A stretch of DNA of 26,259 nucleotides, from contig DANX01000119.1 of assembly GCA_002502295.1 (NCBI GenBank), positions 1 through 26,259 on the forward strand. Reading direction: 5' to 3'. The notes under the pieces are model-generated. The model ran no database searches. It had not been told where the DNA came from and was given only the letters and a program-made list of their open reading frames with translations. This document shows, in pieces, positions 22,915 through 26,259 of this stretch; the stretch's first letter is position 1, and every line of letters starts with the position of its first letter. This stretch comes from Euryarchaeota archaeon UBA561 (GTDB lineage Archaea > Thermoplasmatota > Poseidoniia > Poseidoniales > Poseidoniaceae). A program made the translations under genes and the position numbers.

Positions 22915-23703
22915 TCACCGAAGCAGTTCGTCCACGCTGTTCACAATGAGGGTGGGGCGTTGTTCAGCGCCTTCAGGGAGCTCATTCACGTCGCCTCTGG
23001 TGGCTTCACCCGACAGCACCAGGACACCGATTACACCGGCTCGAGTCGCCATGGCCATGTCCGTGTAGAGTCGGTCGCCAACCATGGCGCATCGCTCGGG
23101 TTTGAGCCCGAGTGCCTCAATTTTGTGAAGGATCATGCCCGCATTTGGCTTGCCAGTGATGTGGGTTGGGTCCATGCCCGTCGTTGCTTTGAACATGGCC
23201 AAATAGGCTCCAACGTCAGGTAAACCCCCGTCGGGACTGGGGCACACCATGTCGGGATGGCTGGCCACCAAGGGTACGCCTGCATGCATGTGGATGCTGG
23301 CTTGGGCGATTTTATCGTAGGTCAATTCGGTGTCGTACCCCAACACGACATATTCTGGGTCCGAACTCATGGTCGCCACACCAATCGCTTCCAGCATGCT
23401 TCGCATGCCTTCGGTGCCGACCAACCAAGTTTTGGTGATGTTGTTGGCTGTTAACCATGCTAGGAGGTCATGGGTGGAGAGCAGCACGTCGTCTTCGGTA
23501 GCCTCCAACCCAAGGGCGTGAAGTTTGGTCAGGTACTGCTTTACCGATTTCGATGAATTGTTGGAAAGGAAATAGCGCTTGACGCCCTTCTCTTTGCACC
23601 GTTCCAGAAAAGCCTCAGCCCCTTCAATGAGTTCGCCCCCGAGGTAAATCGTACCGTCGAGGTCGAGAAACACGGCGTCAACGCCGGAAAGGGATGCGTC
23701 CAT
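22915..23703 (-). CDS. HAD-superfamily phosphatase, NagD-like (class IIA)
   Basis: The 262-aa protein has HAD motif 1 DLDGTIY (14-20; nucleophile D14 and acid/base D16), motif 2 FLSNNSS (45-51), K185 in GKPN and motif 4 VGDRLYTDM (208-216). The C2 cap carries the NagD-type block ASHPDMVCPSPDGGLPDVGA. Family members dephosphorylate small molecules such as phosphoglycolate, p-nitrophenyl phosphate, nucleotides or sugar phosphates. Substrate cannot be read from the sequence. It sits 9 nt after the geranylgeranyl reductase stop and 4 nt before the NERD gene, so it belongs to one transcript. Confidence 0.92.
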   Translation of the reverse strand: MDASLSGVDAVFLDLDGTIYLGGELIEGAEAFLERCKEKGVKRYFLSNNSSKSVKQYLTKLHALGLEATEDDVLLSTHDLLAWLTANNITKTWLVGTEGMRSMLEAIGVATMSSDPEYVVLGYDTELTYDKIAQASIHMHAGVPLVASHPDMVCPSPDGGLPDVGAYLAMFKATTGMDPTHITGKPNAGMILHKIEALGLKPERCAMVGDRLYTDMAMATRAGVIGVLVLSGEATRGDVNELPEGAEQRPTLIVNSVDELLR

Positions 23704-23712
23704 GGTGACGCC

Positions 23713-25092
23713 TCAGAACATCAAGGTCTTGAACATGAACCATGGAGAGTGGAGGTTTTCTTGCGCTTCCTTGCTTGCAATCATTTCCGTCATCATCTCT
23801 TGGATGGCCGGTTTTTTTGCTGCTTTTCCGACGAACCAGTTGAGTAGCCAACCTCTGCGGCTCATTTTTTGCATTCTGTAGGAGTTGGTCAATTCCGGGC
23901 CAAGGGCCTTCCAAAGCGCTTCTTGGTAGTCTTCGGGGGTCTTCCCTTGCATGATGTGCTTGGCGGCCATTTCGCCACTGACAAGCGCGTTGCCCACGCC
24001 TTCGCCACTGAACGGGTCGATCAGTGAAGCGGCATCCCCGACCAGGTAAATGCCGTTGCTCGCCGAACGGCGTGGTTGGTGGCTGGCTTTTTTGCGTGGC
24101 GAACCAAACGGCAGCTGCCACCCCTTTCCAGTTCCAGCGATCATTGAGGCTTCTGCAAATCTCTCTTTGAACAGCGGATGTTCGGCGATGACCTCGGCCT
24201 GGAGGGCTTTGAGTTTCTTGGGCTGCTTAGAGAGCAATGACATGACCATGCCAATACCGACGTTCACGACGCCCTCGGCGACCGGGAAGAGCCAGAAATA
24301 TCCGGGAATGATGGTGTCAACAAAGTGGATTTCAATATCGCCGACGTTGTCTTCGCACCCCTTGACGCCACGCCAATATTCTCGGTAGCCAGCGCAATAG
24401 TGGTCTCGGTCCACCAGAGGTTCCTCATAGGTCTCCTCGAGCATGGATTTGGCCACTGGGCATCGGTAGCCGGCTGCGCCAACCACGTTTGGGGCGAAAT
24501 AATTGAACACTTCACCTCGCCTCCCACCGATTCGCACCACGACACCTTTCGCATGCCGTTGCTCTCCGCTTCCCTTGCCTGGGTCGTCTCCGCCGTTCCC
24601 GTCGTCGTACAGAACGTTTCGAACATCGCCGCCTTGGATGACGGCACCACCGGCATCGCGAACCATCTTTTGCACATTGTCAAAGAGCAAGTAATCGAAT
24701 TGTTGTCGGGGAAGCGAGTAGCCTGCCTCCAACCGCTGCACGTCTTCTTCGGGAAGAGCGACACGAACATTGTGGCCTTTTGGAGACGAGAAGACGATGC
24801 CGGTTACCCGAAAGTGGGGTGTCGCCTCGAGCGTCTCTTTGACGCCCAGATTCTTGACGTGGCTGAGCGATTTTCCGCCAACAGCGTCCCCGCATATTTT
24901 GTCGCGCGGCCACGTTTCCTTCTCGATGAGCAAGACACGTTTTCCTTCCATGGCCAGATAGCCAGCCGCGGCTGAACCACCGGGCCCACCGCCAACAACG
25001 ATGCTGTCAAACTGTGCTCCATCGGCTGGTGGGGCTCCAGAATCAATGGGCTGTTTCCACATGACTTCGCTTCCAGTCCGTGGGTCGCCCAT
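23713..25092 (-). CDS. Geranylgeranyl reductase family FAD oxidoreductase
   Basis: The 459-aa flavoprotein has an N-terminal Rossmann motif VVGGGPGGSAAAGYL (32-46) and IEKE at the end of strand 2. CGDAVGGK (67-74), the substrate-domain motif YFWLFP (265-270) and the FAD motif VGDAASLIDPFSGEG (351-365) follow. In archaea such enzymes saturate the geranylgeranyl chains of membrane lipids (digeranylgeranylglycerophospholipid reductase). Other members act on chlorophyll, quinone or carotenoid isoprenoids. The C-terminus is helical and basic (SRRGWLLNWFVGKAAKKP) and may contact the membrane. ATG 25092 is used; ATG 25062 is close to the conserved part, and TTG 25137 is unlikely. It heads a four-gene run. 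Confidence 0.88.
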   Translation of the reverse strand: MGDPRTGSEVMWKQPIDSGAPPADGAQFDSIVVGGGPGGSAAAGYLAMEGKRVLLIEKETWPRDKICGDAVGGKSLSHVKNLGVKETLEATPHFRVTGIVFSSPKGHNVRVALPEEDVQRLEAGYSLPRQQFDYLLFDNVQKMVRDAGGAVIQGGDVRNVLYDDGNGGDDPGKGSGEQRHAKGVVVRIGGRRGEVFNYFAPNVVGAAGYRCPVAKSMLEETYEEPLVDRDHYCAGYREYWRGVKGCEDNVGDIEIHFVDTIIPGYFWLFPVAEGVVNVGIGMVMSLLSKQPKKLKALQAEVIAEHPLFKERFAEASMIAGTGKGWQLPFGSPRKKASHQPRRSASNGIYLVGDAASLIDPFSGEGVGNALVSGEMAAKHIMQGKTPEDYQEALWKALGPELTNSYRMQKMSRRGWLLNWFVGKAAKKPAIQEMMTEMIASKEAQENLHSPWFMFKTLMF

Positions 25093-25184
25093 GGAGTTAC
25101 TGGGACATGGGCACTCTTTGAGGCTATGCTTTGACAAACCTCAGCCACCACCACCCTCATCATCTGTGGGCTGCTCCCGGTGCC

Positions 25185-26162
25185 ATGGAAGGGAGCCATG
25201 CTGAATTGGAAGCATCGTTCCACCCCCAGCGTCGTAAAGCGGCTTTGGTACTGTTGAGCGTCACGCTGGTTTGGGGCGCGACTTTCATCTGGATGAAGCA
25301 AGCGCTCAACGCGCTCGAGGTTGAGATTGAAACCTTTGGAACGTTTTCAGTTGTGGCTTACCTGGTGGCCTTGCGCTTCCTTATCGCCATGGTGCTCGTT
25401 GCGGTGTTTTTTCCAAAAGCTCAGGCTGGATTGAAATCTCTTCAGGTATGGAGGGGTGGAGCGATTTTAGGCGGTTTGATGCTCGTTGGATTTGTCAGTC
25501 AGATGATTGCGCTCAACGAGATTAATCCGTCGACATCGGCCTTCCTGACCTCGCTTTACGTCGTGATGACGGCCTTGCTGACGTTGCGCATGAGTGAACA
25601 CCCCCCTCGTCGCACATTGTATTGGGGCGTGTTCATGGCGACGCTTGGAGCGGGGTTCATCGAAGGTCCACCGCACCTTACCTGGGGCTGGGGAGAAGTC
25701 ATGACGGTTGCCTGTGCACTGTTCTTTGCGCTTCACATCATTTACACACAGAAGCTTACCACCGCCCTCGATCCGTTGGAGATCACTTTGTCGTCCTTCA
25801 TCGTGGTCGGCGTAGGTTCGCTCTGCTTGGCTGTTCTCTCGTCCAACCAAGCACCAGGGATGATGCTTGATGTTGTTCAACGAGAAGGCGTCTTGCTGCC
25901 TGTGGTTCTTTTGGGCTTCGGGGGTTCATTTTTCTGTCTTGTCGCTCTGAATCTTTTTCAGCGTCATATGCATCCTGTCCAGGCCGCTATCATCTACGCC
26001 TTTGAGCCTGTTTGGGCAACCATCTTCGCACTTGGTTTGGGTTTGGTCAGCTGGACGTGGTGGATTCCATTCGGCGGCTGCGTCCTTTTGGTAGGAAACA
26101 TACTGGTTGAAGTAACATCCCCTTCTGAAGCGCCTCATACCATGTCGCAGTCTGTAGAGTAG
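25185..26162 (+). CDS. EamA/DMT-superfamily transporter
   Basis: The 325-aa integral membrane protein has ten TM helices in two EamA repeats. Repeat 1 (about 20-150) begins LLSVTLVWGATFIWMKQALN and includes IALNEINPSTSAFLTSLYVV. Repeat 2 (about 165-310) includes FQRHMHPVQAAIIYAFEPVWATIFA. Typical roles are export or import of amino acids, nucleotides, or related metabolites; substrate is not predictable. ATG 25185 precedes a polar 20-residue lead-in; TTG 25131 would overlap the divergent reductase gene. The divergent gap is about 92 nt, without a clear TATA box for this gene. Confidence 0.9.
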   Translation: MEGSHAELEASFHPQRRKAALVLLSVTLVWGATFIWMKQALNALEVEIETFGTFSVVAYLVALRFLIAMVLVAVFFPKAQAGLKSLQVWRGGAILGGLMLVGFVSQMIALNEINPSTSAFLTSLYVVMTALLTLRMSEHPPRRTLYWGVFMATLGAGFIEGPPHLTWGWGEVMTVACALFFALHIIYTQKLTTALDPLEITLSSFIVVGVGSLCLAVLSSNQAPGMMLDVVQREGVLLPVVLLGFGGSFFCLVALNLFQRHMHPVQAAIIYAFEPVWATIFALGLGLVSWTWWIPFGGCVLLVGNILVEVTSPSEAPHTMSQSVE

Positions 26163-26206
26163 AATGTTTGAAGGGGCGAGTTTCGCTCGGACGAACGGAG
26201 ATGCGC

Positions 26207-26259
26207 ATGGCGGACAAAAACAAACCATCCCGATTTGCAACCAACGTCGTGCACAGTGG
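26207..26259 (+). CDS. N-terminus of probable Cys/Met-metabolism PLP enzyme (partial)
   Basis: The frame runs off the right edge after about 17 residues (MADKNKPSRFATNVVHS, then the first bases of a Gly codon). SRFATNVVHSG resembles the start of cystathionine gamma-synthase / O-acetylhomoserine sulfhydrylase family enzymes, which begin with FATxxIHAG-like sequence. GGAG lies 6 nt before ATG 26207; an in-frame ATG also exists at 26201. So little sequence is present that the family is a guess from the motif. Confidence 0.45.
   Translation, partial: MADKNKPSRFATNVVHS

Noticed and set aside
1..26259. CRISPR arrays, insertion sequences, integrases, toxin-antitoxin pairs or a canonical defence island
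   Set aside because: No direct-repeat arrays, transposase motifs, terminal inverted repeats or att-like duplications were found by eye. The single NERD protein and HerA-like ATPase are not accompanied by known defence partners such as Sir2, DUF4297 or NurA.

Overview
The window reads as an archaeal chromosome segment, most likely from a marine planktonic Thermoplasmatota (Marine Group II / Poseidoniales-like). That assignment is inference. It rests on a geranylgeranyl-reductase-family enzyme, an AbrB-PhoU phosphate regulator, a HerA/FtsK-type ATPase, a tRNA-Leu without encoded CCA, and many genes with a TATA-like box about 25-30 nt before the start codon and little or no leader. Several genes are of eukaryote-like or patchily distributed type: type II glutamine synthetase, eukaryote-type OMP decarboxylase, human-like DDAH, an iodotyrosine-deiodinase-like nitroreductase, and a GIDE-like domain. 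Coding density is very high. The only non-coding stretches over 100 nt are 1055-1214 and 20422-20654, and there is no CRISPR array, IS element or rRNA.

Left part (1-5460): the 3' end of a secreted LVIVD beta-propeller gene, ddaH, a polyprenol/phytol-kinase-like membrane protein, an unrecognised gene, and katG. The unrecognised gene and katG diverge from what looks like one shared TATA element.

Phosphate and membrane part (5487-11573): an SDR, a multi-TM protein and a GIDE-like membrane protein on the minus strand. Then comes a PiT phosphate transporter fused to its DUF47/PhoU-like accessory domain, divergent from an AbrB-PhoU regulator. An AT-rich inverted repeat lies between the two.

Middle part (11590-18490): tRNA-Leu(GAG), an IYD-type dehalogenase candidate, a 58-aa microprotein, a SOUL heme-binding protein, and a HerA-like ATPase with a C-terminal membrane domain. 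A DegT-type aminotransferase diverges from the ATPase. It converges with a tight pyrF - pilin-like protein - CYTH operon.

Right part (18616-26259): an S15 lipoprotein peptidase, type II glutamine synthetase, and a four-gene minus-strand cluster in transcription order: geranylgeranyl reductase, NagD-like phosphatase, NERD protein, SemiSWEET. An EamA transporter and the first codons of a probable Cys/Met-metabolism PLP enzyme follow.

The picture is a heterotroph with exported protein- and peptide-degrading machinery, de novo pyrimidine and glutamine synthesis, oxidative-stress defence and regulated phosphate uptake. No single classical island is visible. The most interesting unexplained pieces are the membrane-fused HerA ATPase, the GIDE-like archaeal protein, the IYD homologue, the phosphate module with its palindromic operator, and the OMP decarboxylase with a substituted phosphate-binding arginine.
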